Shown piece after piece: positions 34,221 through 45,304 of a stretch of 64,000 nucleotides of DNA (its first letter is position 1; the number at the start of each line of letters is the position of its first letter). Location: contig CAIIXF020000004.1 in the NCBI GenBank assembly GCA_903813345.2, positions 25,795,985-25,859,984 of the forward strand, given 5' to 3'. The stretch comes from Owenia fusiformis (lineage: Eukaryota; Annelida; Polychaeta; Sabellida; Oweniidae). The notes below the pieces were generated by a model, which had not been told where the DNA came from, ran no database searches, and saw nothing but the letters and a program-made list of their open reading frames with translations. A program made the position numbers and the translations under genes.

Positions 34221-35696
34221 TTGGTTAGTCGCGGCGGGATTTTTGAGTTGTTTGTTTGATTGATTGATTGTTGTTTAAGTATTTGTGAAATTCTGCAGCA
34301 AGTTTCTCGTGCGCGGTTGAGATTTGATGACCTACTCTAGTCCAGTCCTGGTAGTAATTGACTGTGATAGACTGATACTACTGATAGTGAGCTTTACTGA
34401 TTGTGCTAGAGGAGCTGGCGACTTGTCATCGAGCGCCACGTCTGACGTTTGCTCCCTTTCAAGACATGGCATATTTCTCTGAAATTATGCAGAAACACCA
34501 GATTATGAATTCACTCACTGATATGACAACTGATACTGCGTTTTGTTTTCCAGGTTGACATGAAGGCCCTACTGTGGTTGAACCGGCTCGTATTACTACA
34601 CAGGCCCCGAGTTCCTGCGTTGCAGTAAGCCAGACTGCGGCAGCTTATCATGTTGTGACATCTACTTGGCAGGTCCTGGCCGGGCCTCAGGATGGTTGTG
34701 ATCTCGATGCGCCTGTCAGCAGTTGTGATTATGGCGGCAAACAGATTAGGCCTACTTGGAGTCTGCAATGATTCACACCTGAGTGCGCCTGCCAGGAATG
34801 GCGCAAAGCAGCATGTAGACACGACTTATGACTCCCTCGATTGTGACAATATATTATTCCAGCCAGTGACTTTTACTGATCGTGTCCTATTACCGATTAT
34901 ATGAATTATGAATACTGATTAGAAGAGACTACCGAGGAATAGACTTATACTACTACCGAAATATTACATGGATCATGCTAATGATGAACCTTATGCTGAT
35001 TATCCCGATAAAATGGACTGTGTTCCATTGGATTAATCGTCAACGTGATATATTCCGAAAAATGGATTTTCGTTTCCATTGAATTATCATTGTGGTCATT
35101 AGTGGTAGCTGATCTATATGTTCCTGACAAAATAATTGAGCCAGATTGGGCCATTGGCTTATGATTAATATACATTGTGAAGGACAGTGAATGTTACTTG
35201 CACTGCCTCTATTTATTTGTACCTGTGCATCATAGCTGCATATAGCCATATAGCTGTAAAGGTATGGTTTATGAGCTCTGATTGGGCATCCATGGCTGAA
35301 TATCTACTACATTTATATCTGTGCTTCAACATCAAGACAGTATTGTGTTTGACTGATTTGAGCTGTTCCGGGATGGAGTGCACGCCTCCCAGGATTTGAA
35401 CTGTAGAACGGGACTTCACCACTGTCAGCATGTGATATTTTAATGTTATGAACACTGAGTTTGAGAATTGTATATTTTATGCTGAGAAAAAGACATTGTA
35501 AATGTTGAATTTTCTAGGTTATTTTTGAATGAAACTTTGTACAATGGTTTGTTATTGGTCTGGGCGGTCCTCATATTCAGCATTTGGTGGTATTTGATTT
35601 TGGAGAATATGCCGTCCAGGCCAAGCAGATGACCATTTTTGAGGGTGAATAATTTTGTACATTTTGAGGTTAAAGGCTTTTCTCAGAGGGGAGGTA
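34221..35696 (+). other. Interior of the LTR element, non-coding
   Basis: It holds the putative primer-binding site (34222-34239) and polypurine tract (35685-35696). The short frames between (all under about 105 codons, on both strands) overlap one another and have no capsid, protease or polymerase motif. Confidence 0.75.
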
Positions 35697-36872
35697 TGTA
35701 GCGACCCTGGGTTGGCTACCCTTGCAAATGCCAACCTTATTCCCAGTCTCGCTACTTCCCTTCCGCTCCAGAGCGCGAATACTTCCGCTGCAGGGTCAGG
35801 GTAATAGTTGCTTGAGCTATATAGTTTTTGTATCGGGACAACTATTTTGCAAGGGTTTTTTAATGTAAAGCATTTTGTGAGGTAACTACTTTTTGTAAGG
35901 GTTTATCTCGCGAGAAGTTTCGCGAGAAGAGAGTTGGCGCCATATTTTTCCCCACGAGGAAGTTTTGATTTAAATTGCGATGTTTTAGATTCGTTTTTCG
36001 ACACTTGATCGGGCCTGATCAATCGTCATGGCAGCCAGGGAGATGGAGAGAGTGGCCGCAAGATTGAGGTTGTATTTTTATATTTGAACTCCACTGCAGT
36101 GCTGAGCATACTTGTAGAAATATTGTGAATCATTTTCAGTTTATTTTGTCTTTGACTTTTGAGAGTCATCTGAGTTTGACATTGGATTTGATTGGGTTAT
36201 TTGTAACAGTTGATCTACTGTGATTGATTTTCTTTGAGAGAATTATGTAATTTTTGGCTGGAAGATCTGGCCTAGTTTTGATATGCTCAGCGCGCAGGTG
36301 AGATTTTTCACAGCGCCACCTTTTGACTATCGCTTTACTTAAAGCTCGATGTTGTTTTAATTGTAAGCGCTCATATAGCCGCCATCTTACTTAAGTCATT
36401 TGTAATCTTTCTGCCATGTAATTTCCTATGATTTCATTTGATAGATAAAACTGATGTAAAACCAAATCTCATTATTTATTTACAATTAAACTTTAAAACT
36501 TTACTTGATTTGTTGTGTTGATTGTTTGTAGTCATTGATTGATGGTTTAGATGGAATAACAGTAAAATGGCCCTATAATTAACTTCTGATATCTTCCTAA
36601 CTTCATTCATATTTGTTCAATTAGTGTTTCCAACTTTTGTGTCTATTCATAGATGGCAGCACTTTACAGATAGTCAAGCAATCAATCTCTTTCAGCTCAA
36701 ATCCGATTCACTACGTGCTTTGACCGGTCAGCTTACCACGCTACCATTTGTTTGCTCGTTCGGTCCAGTTTGTTTGTTTGTTTGTACGGGTTGCTTTGTT
36801 GTAGGATTGGTTAATTGATTGATTGGGCAGCCCGTACGTGGCAGTTTCGGGATTAAGACCGGAGCTGTTACA
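35697..36872 (+). repeat. 3' LTR (1176 bp)
   Basis: Same length and termini as the 5' LTR; one substitution noticed (36520). It is followed by the CATG target duplication. Confidence 0.9.
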
Positions 36873-37806
36873 CATGGAAGGCTTTAACACGTAGTCCAAT
36901 AGAAGGGGCTAAAGGTTGCTAATTTTACTGAAATGAAACGCCCGTATTTATTGTTTCACAACTATTTGTAGTTACTTTGACGTAATGTTACGAAATAGAG
37001 GAGGTTGGCTATTCTCATTCTGTAAGATGTTTTCTATTTTTAAACACATGTCATGAATGTCATACGTTAAGTTGCATATTATAATTATGTACCAAGGAAC
37101 ACAATCTAGTCGGAATTTAAAAATGCCTCTGGTTTGTAATTTTTGGTTTGAATGAAGCTGTAATTTATTCATTTAGTCCCTCGCTTTTTAACCTTGGCGG
37201 ATAACACCCACAGGCAGCCATGATTAAATCAAATGACAAAACGAAATGATCGTGCGTAATCAGATTTCGACGCATGTCTTTCATGGGAGTAGTTGTGAGT
37301 GTTCGGCAGTGTTCGTCATGTGTGGTAAAAACTCCCTTTAAAATGGAGGATAACGTTTTCTGCATCGGGTCCGTCACAAAGCTCGAACATTTTCAGCGAT
37401 GTGTTATTCGAGAATACAATGTACCATCAGATTTTGTGAATTGTTGATAGAAATTTGTGTTTACAGAGAAACACCTCTCCAGCAGAAATTCCAAGACGCA
37501 ATTTCGCAAGAAAATATTTTTAAAATGCAAGAAAAAGTTAAAAAACATTAAAAATAGTTTTCATAGCATACCGTTAATCCAGTGATTGAGTGATCATAAC
37601 TAATATATTTAAGAAAATCAACATATTAACGAACAAAGAGTTCAGACGACCTTACTTGTTAAGTAGACAGAACTTCAAAAAACCGTTATAATCTGTACTT
37701 CTAAAACGTTCCGTGGGAGGAGTATGTATCGGTTGGTCCACGATTGTGTTTGTGGTTGCCCGGTTGTGGTTGTCTCTATTTAGAGAAGCTTATAGTTGGA
37801 TATACT

Positions 37807-38413
37807 GACACGTCGCAAAAAGCTGGCACACTTGTGTTTTTAGGGTATCGCATGAATGTAACTTTAATTCTTCGGAATATAAGATAATATTCTAATCAAA
37901 ATTATATATCATTTTAAAGCTGCTTTAATGAAGTTTTCAAATGAAGTACACTTCTTTCACAATTCTTGCGCGTTCTTTTTTTTAAAAAAGAGTTTTTTAC
38001 CCGAAAATCTTCCAAATATCCGCTGTCGACACGTTACATTTTGAATACTTTTTCGTTTTAAAACGCGCATAACTCAAACAATATTTGACTATTATACTTT
38101 ATTTTCATCTTGATAAAGGTAGATGGAAGTGTTATTTCAAAGGATGAATTCTACTTAGCGTCCCATATTGTGACGTCATATAGTTTGAAAAATAGAATCT
38201 GTTGACAGCGACCTTCTTTGCTCATTTTTTGTTACCTTCAACTTTTCAAGTGTACATTAAACAAAAAATACGAGACCACTTTGTTATATATCATACATGA
38301 TTATTTTGCTCAAAAAATCTAGTTTATTGATAAATAGCTGATTTTGTTCGCAAACGTATGTGTTTTCTGTTGTATGTGGAAAAGTGGAGGACGAAAGGTT
38401 TTCAAAATTCATT
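37807..38413 (-). mobile_element. Truncated relative of the 18249-19140 TIR element
   Basis: It begins GACACGTCGCAAAAAGCTGG and follows the complement of 19140 back to about 18535. Shared landmarks are the 'AATTCTTGCGCGTTC' stretch, 'CATATTGTGACGTCATA' and 'AAAAGTGGAGGACGAAAGGT'. The far end is missing. It interrupts copy III beside the 'GGATATACTG' word. Confidence 0.65.
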
Positions 38414-38900
38414 CATGACTCTGCACGCAGGGTAATTCGTAAACGTAATGAAATACGAATACGGGTACGTTTTAGCACCCAAGAGGAGAACCCCAAGAGC
38501 TTAGACGATACCAGACATAATTGCGTCTTGCCACCTTCGTATGACATTGTTTAAATTCTCCAGAAATGAACATAATATTATTCGAATCATACAAACATTC
38601 TGAGGCCGCCATTTTTTGTGGATTTTGACCATCAGAAACAAATTTACATGATAATCGTATGTCATCTCTGAACTCTGGGATTATCCCCGGGGGTTTCACT
38701 CCAATATCCCCCTCTTTAGCTAACCACTTGTGCGAAACCTCTCCATTATATCTATGATTCTCGTTCATATGCCGGGACTCCTTAAGAGTCGGTGGCGATT
38801 TAAATATCGCGGCTATTACCAGGTTACTCAGAAGAACTAAGAAAGACTATTTTGATGAACGCATGTCCTTTAAATGACATAGATTTCGAAGCTATTTAGA
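38414..38900. other. Unassigned segment inside copy III
   Basis: The minus-strand frame 38472-38768 (98 codons, begins 'MNENHRYNGEVSHKW') has ordinary amino-acid composition but no recognisable domain, and I find no splice context that supports it. The sequence is not seen in the other copies. Confidence 0.3.
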
Positions 38901-39992
38901 AACTCCTCTAACCCCTAGGCTGTGTTAATGGATTCGTTCTGATTCGGCGGCGTTTTAAATTACGCGGTTATTACCAGGTTACTTAGATGTAGAACTACAA
39001 CTAAGAACGATCAGTTTTGATGAACGCAGATATTTGCTATATTGGAACTTTTAATAAATCTTGGCAGGTTATTATTTAATGTCACTTTTTGTAATGAACA
39101 AAATGCTTGCTGAATGCGTAGCTATTTAAAATCATGAAAGCGTCCTTAGTATTCATATATCGCATATATCACTTCCCAAACGACTGATTCAAATCTGGTA
39201 TGAACAAGATTAAAGAGGACGGTACGTTTTCCAATATGATGCGCTGTAAGTTGCTGTATATATTTCATATTGTCCAAACTGTATGTTGTTAGTCTGGGGA
39301 AAACATTTCGTCATTGTCTTTTAGAGTTCCATATACGTTACACTTAGTTTTTTAGTTTCTAAATGTATCATTCAACTATGCCATAAAGGAGATTGAAGAT
39401 CCGTGTAAATGTATATTTCCTAAATGTATTTTCATTGCATGTTTTACAGATCTTTCACCGTGGATCTTTTAACTGTTTTTGAATATTTTTAACTTAATGA
39501 AAATATATACGGTAACAAAATTAATTAAATACGCGCTGTGTTTTGAACTTTTTTTGTAAAATTGTCCTTCCCTGCCGTGGGAAGCCACGCCTTCTCCATC
39601 TCCACCTCCGGGACGCTAAACAAACTGTATACGTCATTCTCATAAAGTTTAATTGATTTATCTTTCTAGAGTATTGGATTCCGTATTATTTGATTTCGGT
39701 GTAATAATGGGTTTTCGAGTATTGGGGTTCGAACAAGGGCAGCAATACTTCATATTATATTATGTTGAGGACGGGGGTTCTTCCAGATGAAACACACAAT
39801 GGAAGAGCATACTGCCGTATTCTGCATTAACCTATATATATATGTGCTTGAACTCTGCTCCAAGTCAAATAAACGAATGCGTTCATAGCGTACTAATTGT
39901 ACTTATATACGTAAATCATGAAATTAACGGGCATATCAGGAGTTCTACGATTGTTCACCGTATTTAAGTATACGCCTATTTTTGTTATCATC

Positions 39993-40173
39993 CCACTGGT
40001 GGATCCAGATCCATCTTGCGCCCCCCCCCGCCCCCTTTTTTGTAGGAGCCCAAAAATCGTTTTGCTCGAAAGTTAAGTATGGCCTCAAAAATGATTCTAT
40101 TTGGGCATGATTTGGCATTTTAGGCCAAATTTTCCAAAAATGGGGTTTAAATTTTCATCTGGATCCGCCAGTG
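39993..40173. mobile_element. Short MITE, relative of 11981-12166
   Basis: It begins CCCACTGGTGGATCCAGATC, has a poly-C run, and ends CATCTGGATCCGCCAGTG. It occupies the equivalent position in copy III, in the orientation expected from the inversion. Confidence 0.65.
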
Positions 40174-40536
40174 TTGTCAAAGTTGTTAAATTCAAAAAGG
40201 CCAAATAATTGCGATATTGAATGTGCAACTTATCACAGTACACCTCTCCCGACGAGTGACACGTGTTGTTAACTGAATTACTCAGTTGGAGTAACAATTC
40301 CCGGGGAAACCTTCCCGGGAACAGATAACTATTCCCTCTATTGACTAAACTAGGTACTATAGTTCACTCCACCTTTTGAAAATAACTAACTCATATATAT
40401 ACAGGGTGACCGGAAAAAAGGAGACCATTGAAATAGACTAGTGACATCAATGAAATTTTGCATACATCAGGACAGTTCTATGGAAATTTGTTCCTGAAAG
40501 TGTCAAGCAGTCAACTGGTTCAGGAGCTATGATCAT

Positions 40537-40760
40537 TTACATAACATGCTCCAAATAGGCGCAATTGAGACCAACGCAGAGCTGGATACATTTGGCAAAT
40601 ACCCTTACATATTCCGACCTTGTTATGGCATTACATTTAGCATTTATTGCCACCTTTAGGTCAGCAATTGTCTCAGGATTGTTTTGGTATACATTGTCTT
40701 TCAAATTGCCCCACAAAAAGAAATCAGGTGGATTCAAATTTGAGGTGTATGGAGACGAAG
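40537..40760 (-). pseudogene. Transposase C-terminus, left-arm copy
   Basis: The minus-strand frame reads 'NPPDFFLWGNLKDNVYQNNP' and continues 'ETIADLKVAINAKCNAI'. This is the SPDLNPxDFFLWGxLK signature around the third catalytic Asp of mariner-type transposases. It encodes only the tail and is non-functional. It closely matches the right-arm frame at 40975-41124. Confidence 0.7.
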
Positions 40761-40974
40761 CTTATCTGACCTATGGCTTCTGACTCAGTGGTCCCACTCA
40801 GTTACAGTATCATCCTAAGGAGGTTTTGGGCAGCCCTTGGTTTCCATATGGGATTTAATTGTGCCATATAGTGGTTTTAGTAACATGGCACTATGCTCAA
40901 TACCTGAAGTGACTCTTAAGATTGCGTAAATCAGCACTTTGGCAACAGGATGATGAACCACATGTCAGATAACC

Positions 40975-41124
40975 CTTCATTGCCATTACAGCCTAGACTT
41001 GAATCCTGCTGATTTCTTTTTGTATGGATATTTGAAAGACAATCTATACCAAAACAATCCTCAGACTATTGTTGACCTAAAGAAGGCAATCACTGCTATA
41101 TGTAATGCCATAATAATGCCATAG
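40975..41124 (+). pseudogene. Transposase C-terminus, right-arm copy
   Basis: The plus strand reads 'LDLNPADFFLYGYLKDNLYQ' then 'NNPQTIVDLKKAITAICNAI' and stops at 41122-41124. It mirrors the left-arm copy 40537-40760 and has no N-terminal domain. Confidence 0.7.
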
Positions 41125-41370
41125 AGGGCAGAACATGTAAGGGTAGTTTGCCATATGAATCCAACTCTGCGTTGGTCTCAATTGTGCCTATTTGGAGCAT
41201 GTTATGTAAATGATCATAGCTCCTGAACCAGTTGAATGCTTGTATTGAAACCTTCAGTAACAAATTTCCATATAACTGTTCCAGTGTATGCAAAATTTCA
41301 TTGATGGCACTTGTCTAGTTTAGGAGAAATTGATTACTTCAATGGTCTCCTTTTTTCCGGTCACCCTGTA

Positions 41371-41634
41371 TATATATATCTTAGTGAAGCTCCGATTGTA
41401 GTGCAGTGTGATTGACTTCTGATTATAATAATTGTTATCCATAGGATATAAATTGTGCCAGGAATACTGCTGTGTGATACCAACATCCTTGACCATTATT
41501 GTATTATTCGCCAACCTGGAAATAAAATAAAATATTTGATAATAGTGATAAATAAATCTGCACATTCTGAATAATGTGCTTATATATAATAATCAAAAAT
41601 GCTAATTTTAATACTGTAATCAAAGTGATATAAT
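41371..41634. other. Upstream flank of the gag ORF
   Basis: AT-rich. No LTR matching 43928-45492 was found here, and no clear primer-binding site. The 5' LTR of the gag unit is therefore missing, or lies beyond the transposon at 40402-41368 in a form I cannot recognise. Confidence 0.35.
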
Positions 41635-43260
41635 ATGGATAATTCAATGGATGATAGCCCTACAAAAACCATTAAAATGGATGAAGTACATGATCTTAGA
41701 AGGGAGGATAAACCGATTGAATCTTTAAAATCTATGGAAAAAGCCCTGGATTATTCACTAAAAAGCAAATCTACGGTTGTACCAGACATTCGATTTACTG
41801 ATACGCAAGACGAACATCTACTTGGCGCTGTAGGTGGTGAAAAACGTCAAGATGATGATAAACAGGATACACTTTCAATATCAACAGGCGATTTGAGTTG
41901 GGACTATAACAAAGAGGAAAAACTACTTCAACAACAAAAACTCATTACTACACTTCTTGATCGTGAACATGATTTTGAAAAACAAATACATGCCCTACAA
42001 ACTCTAATGAAAGACCAAAGAGACATGTTCGAATTAGATATGAAAACAAAATTAGAGGTTTTAAGCAGACATAATGATATTCGGGAAGAAAACGTAAGAA
42101 AAGACATGCAATATATGCGAAAACAAATGAACAATATGTTACAACAAGAAATTCAAAAAGTGAAAACCTTAACTAAAGAAAATTCTATGTTACAGTCCGA
42201 GATAGGGAACATAAGAAGAAATAAGAGACATATTTCTAGGAAAACCTGTTCTCAAAGAACACAGCCCGTTGGACTATTACAAGAAATTAATCTTGATAGC
42301 GACAGTGACAGTGATTGCAATGAAGATTCGAATGATCCGATTGAAGAACCTATTATGGAGGAATTCGCTGAACTTCCTAAATATAAGCCCCAACATGCTT
42401 CCACTCCAAAACTGGACATTACATCGATTGGTCTGTCGAAAAGGACTCGCAAACCGGCAGTTTATGATGGATCGTCCAGCTGGTTAGACTATAAAGTACA
42501 TTTCAATATGGTTGCTGAAACAAATGGATGGGATAACAAAACAAAGGCCATGGAGTTAGCAATAGCTCTAAGGAAAGATGCCTTGGCGATCCTAACAGAT
42601 TTGTCATCCGAGGACCGCCTCAACTATCGAACTCTCACTTCACATCTACAAGAGAGGTTCGAACCTGATAATATGGTGGATATCCATAAAACTCAACTTT
42701 CAATGAAGGTACGCAAACCTGGTGAATCGTTACCAGAGTTCGGTCAGGAGATTAAGCGCCTTACGAATAAAGCCTGGCCTGAAGCAACACACCAAATGAG
42801 ATGTCAAATGGCCTATGACAACTTCATGAATGGACTCCAAGATATGGAGATAAAATGGTCTATCAAGCAGGGGTACCCAAAGAATATTGACGAAGCGATC
42901 AGACTTGCAGTGGAATATGAAGCGTTTCAGAAAAGTCAGGAAAAACCAAAAATAATTCGTTATCAGAAAATCAAAAACACACCAGATACACCTTTGAGTC
43001 GCATGGAAGGCCTTTTAACGAAATTTCTCGAGAAGGTTGAATCTCAGGACAAACCACGTCCACATGGGGGTCAATTCAACCAGACTGATGAAAGACCTCT
43101 TGAACAAAATACCAGATTTAAGAAACATCGTGTAAGGACCTGCTATGGTTGCCGTGAACCTGGACATTTTATAGCCGATTGTAAGAATCAACAATATGGA
43201 TTTAGGGATACAGACTCGAGGATTCTTACCCCACCACCAGCTGAGAACTGGGACATTTAG
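41635..43260 (+). CDS. Retrotransposon-type Gag polyprotein, complete, without pol
   Basis: 541 aa. The N-terminal ~100 residues are acidic and polar. Residues ~100-195 are Lys/Gln/Glu-rich with heptads ('LLQQQKLITTLLDREHDFEK', 'DMQYMRKQMNNMLQQEIQK') and predict a long coiled coil. After a Ser-Asp run, residues ~275-430 ('YDGSSSWLDYKVHFNMVAET', 'HLQERFEPDNM', 'RKPGESLPEFGQEIKRLT', 'EAIRLAVEYEAFQK') match the Retrotrans_gag capsid pattern of Ty3/gypsy-like elements. Near the end 'CYGCREPGHFIADC' is a CX2CX4HX4C zinc knuckle (nucleocapsid) that binds RNA. Only 12 bp of AT-rich sequence precede the ATG as local context, and the frame is unbroken to TAG (43258-43260). No protease, reverse transcriptase or integrase follows in any frame. 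It could be a gag-only non-autonomous element or a co-opted capsid gene. Confidence 0.85.
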   Translation: MDNSMDDSPTKTIKMDEVHDLRREDKPIESLKSMEKALDYSLKSKSTVVPDIRFTDTQDEHLLGAVGGEKRQDDDKQDTLSISTGDLSWDYNKEEKLLQQQKLITTLLDREHDFEKQIHALQTLMKDQRDMFELDMKTKLEVLSRHNDIREENVRKDMQYMRKQMNNMLQQEIQKVKTLTKENSMLQSEIGNIRRNKRHISRKTCSQRTQPVGLLQEINLDSDSDSDCNEDSNDPIEEPIMEEFAELPKYKPQHASTPKLDITSIGLSKRTRKPAVYDGSSSWLDYKVHFNMVAETNGWDNKTKAMELAIALRKDALAILTDLSSEDRLNYRTLTSHLQERFEPDNMVDIHKTQLSMKVRKPGESLPEFGQEIKRLTNKAWPEATHQMRCQMAYDNFMNGLQDMEIKWSIKQGYPKNIDEAIRLAVEYEAFQKSQEKPKIIRYQKIKNTPDTPLSRMEGLLTKFLEKVESQDKPRPHGGQFNQTDERPLEQNTRFKKHRVRTCYGCREPGHFIADCKNQQYGFRDTDSRILTPPPAENWDI

Positions 43261-43927
43261 GAATGCTGAGAATTATTAAAAATGAAACTTTTTCGAATTT
43301 TCGCCTTCATATTGAAGGAACTGGTATCAGTGTCCCAAATATGGAGATTGGTACATAAAGGTACTGTGTGTGCCAAAGATTGATATTAATTACTGTGTGC
43401 TGACCTACAATTATTTGTGAATAACTATATGTTAGTTATATGTAGGTAAACCATATTCAAATAATGCATTATTGAACCTTTGTGGAATAAGGAATTATCA
43501 CAGGGGAAGACTGATTCTTTAATTCAAACATACTGGTAACTGTGTGGACTACAGCATAATTTTTGGTGAAAACCAGAATTAATTCTGTGTGGGCTGTAGC
43601 ATAAACATATTATTGAACATACCTATGTGACATTCTGCCTCATTCTTGGTGGAAAACTGTTTAATTCACACACTTGACATAATGTTTCCTGTTGAGGTTG
43701 AAACATAAGTAGTGAATACAACATATTGGATATAGTAGGCATCAAATGCGAATGATTGCAATGTTTCAGGATCCAGATAAGATATTTCTGAAAACAAAAT
43801 AGTATTGGTGTTGATCTTGACATATTTAAAAAACATGTTTAACTGTATTATATAATGTATTTGTATATTAATCAAAATACATCATGGATTTACAGAAGTA
43901 AGTTCATGGTTTTACCCGGGCCCGGGG
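43261..43927. other. Non-coding segment between gag and the LTR
   Basis: No pol remnant. Imperfect internal duplication: 'ACTGTGTGGACTACAGCATA' and 'CTGTGTGGGCTGTAGCATAA', each followed by 'ATT(T/A)TTG'-type sequence. It ends in CCCGGGCCCGGGG directly before the LTR, not a normal polypurine tract. Confidence 0.45.
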
Positions 43928-45149
43928 TGTTATATCGGAAAGATATACATTTATATATCATTCTGGTAGGAAATATATTCAAATATATGTATTGAACATT
44001 GTACATGAAATTAAGATCTGCTCATTTAATTAGGAAAATGTGTGTTACATCATTAAAAGAATAACAAGATGGTGGATACTAAAAAAAGTTGTTATTCTTT
44101 GCGTGCCTTTGATTTACTATTGACTATTTATCTATTAACTGTATACAAATTAGATCAAATCCGGTTGAGTCAACAAAGTGTCATAGTCACAAGTTTTAAG
44201 AAAGCAATAGGTATATCAAAATGATCAAACATTCTGTGTTCAAATAGTACATAATTAGCTATGGAGTCATGTGGACTCATTGTTCCGTGATGAAGATACC
44301 ATGTATCTAAAAAAAAATATTTCAGAAGGCGAATTCCATTAATCTTACTTCATAATGAGTAAGTTATAACAATATTAATCTGTAAATAAGACAAATATAC
44401 TTACTTTTCAATGGATTAAAGTGAATATATCCTTCGCCTGCAATGATGCTAAGTAATGCATAAATTATGTGAGACTGTGCAGGTCATGCGAAAATCTGTC
44501 TAGAAACAATCTGTTGTATGCTGTTGAAACTGTTATACACCCTGGACATTGTATTCCCTCAAGACTGTTTCGGTTAGAGTGATATGCATAATAATTGTTC
44601 TAATACTAAAGTATATAAACTATTATTCAAAACAAATTAAAAATCTCAATGAAATAGGGAATGTGTTTAAAACAGGTTGCATTTCGTGGATGGCCTATAG
44701 TCACATATAGTGATCTCCAAACAAGGCAAATTGGGGAGGATATAAATGCAGGTTGTTCAAAATACATTTTATATACATAAATGGTATAATTTTTATATTT
44801 GATACCTGTGGTGGTAAATTATTACATCACAAACGTTTGATCATTAGAATAGAGTGATTAGTGTGCCACTGGTATCCTGATTTGGAAAATTGCTAGAATC
44901 ATTGTTTATTCTTATATAAACTAACTTTACTTAAGCCAAAACATTTGTTAAAAGTCAAGCCGAACTATCAATTTAGGCTGAGGAGAGTGTAGAATACATT
45001 GCATGCATTCTTTTACATTGGTTTTCATATTTCATAAACTTAATATGTTTCTTTTAAAGCACAACATATGTTTCAAAATACATATATATTTCTCTAACAT
45101 TGAGATCTGAGCTATTGCGCAGTATAGTAATCTATTTTTAGACTAGCTT

Positions 45150-45292
45150 GTTGTTCTGAATTTGAGATCAGCGAGGTGAGATCTCAACGACCTTTCTTAG
45201 GATCAACAAGGTGAGACCTCAATGATCTCTGATTCTTGGATCAACTGCTAGACCTATATGATCTCTGATTTTAATGGCCTCTGATCTCGAGG
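45150..45292. repeat. Degenerate tandem 'GAGATC/GATCTC' repeats upstream of the TATA box
   Basis: 'GAGATCAGCGAGGTGAGATC', 'GGATCAACAAGGTGAGACCT', 'ATGATCTCTGATTCTTGGAT' and 'TATGATCTCTGATTTTAATG' recur at roughly 40-45 bp spacing, the layout of LTR U3 enhancers. Confidence 0.55.
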
Positions 45293-45297
45293 TTAGG

Positions 45298-45304
45298 TAT
45301 AAAA
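45298..45304 (+). promoter_or_regulatory. TATA box in the probable LTR
   Basis: TATAAAA, with the 'GATCTC' repeats 10-150 bp upstream and AATAAA 114 bp downstream. Confidence 0.6.

Larger units (their letters stand above)
33045..36872 (+). mobile_element. Young non-coding LTR retrotransposon (LARD/TRIM-like)
   Basis: Two 1176-bp direct repeats starting TGTAGCGACC and ending GCTGTTACA flank a 1476-bp interior. CATG is duplicated at the target (33041-33044 and 36873-36876). The LTRs read identical except position 33868 (A) versus 36520 (G). The interior has no gag or pol frame, so the element must use proteins from another element. The sequence 34222-34239 (TGGTTAGTCGCGGCGGGA) directly after the left LTR fits a primer-binding site, and 35685-35696 (AGAGGGGAGGTA) directly before the right LTR fits a polypurine tract. 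The plus orientation follows from these. It is inserted in the right arm of copy III. Confidence 0.9.
31603..40400 (-). mobile_element. CCCGGGG-family large TIR element, copy III (inverted, with nested insertions)
   Basis: The right terminus, inverted, begins at 31603 (GTGGACCTTATTTACAAAAG, then two CCCGGGG-type boxes at ~31676 and ~31692). The left terminus ends near 40400 ('CTCCACCTTTTGAAAATAAC'). The right arm runs inverted to 33040 and resumes after the LTR element at 36877, reaching the 'GGATATACTG' word at 37800. Left-arm sequence occupies ~38900-40400. Insertions are the LTR retrotransposon 33045-36872, the GACGTGTCGC-type element 37807-38413 and the MITE near 40000. No transposase is visible. 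Without the LTR element the copy is about 5 kb. Confidence 0.6.
40402..41368. mobile_element. Second palindromic mariner-like element built from two inverted 3' ends
   Basis: It is flanked by TA (40400-40401 and 41369-41370). The ends CAGGGTGACCGGAAAAAAGG and complement are TIRs. The left arm 40402-40770 pairs with the right arm ~40960-41368. Both carry the transposase tail and 3' UTR reading outward, as in 2172-3515, although the TIR and protein sequences differ from that element. The centre (~40770-40960) is unpaired. It is inserted in the AT-rich tail of copy III's left terminus. Confidence 0.8.

Noticed and set aside
38472-38768. 98-codon minus-strand frame as an exon
   Set aside because: Reasonable composition, but no domain, no clear splice sites and no copy elsewhere in the window. 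Left as unassigned.
41371-41634. 5' LTR for the gag unit
   Set aside because: No similarity to 43928-45492 found by eye, and no TG...CA ends or primer-binding site.
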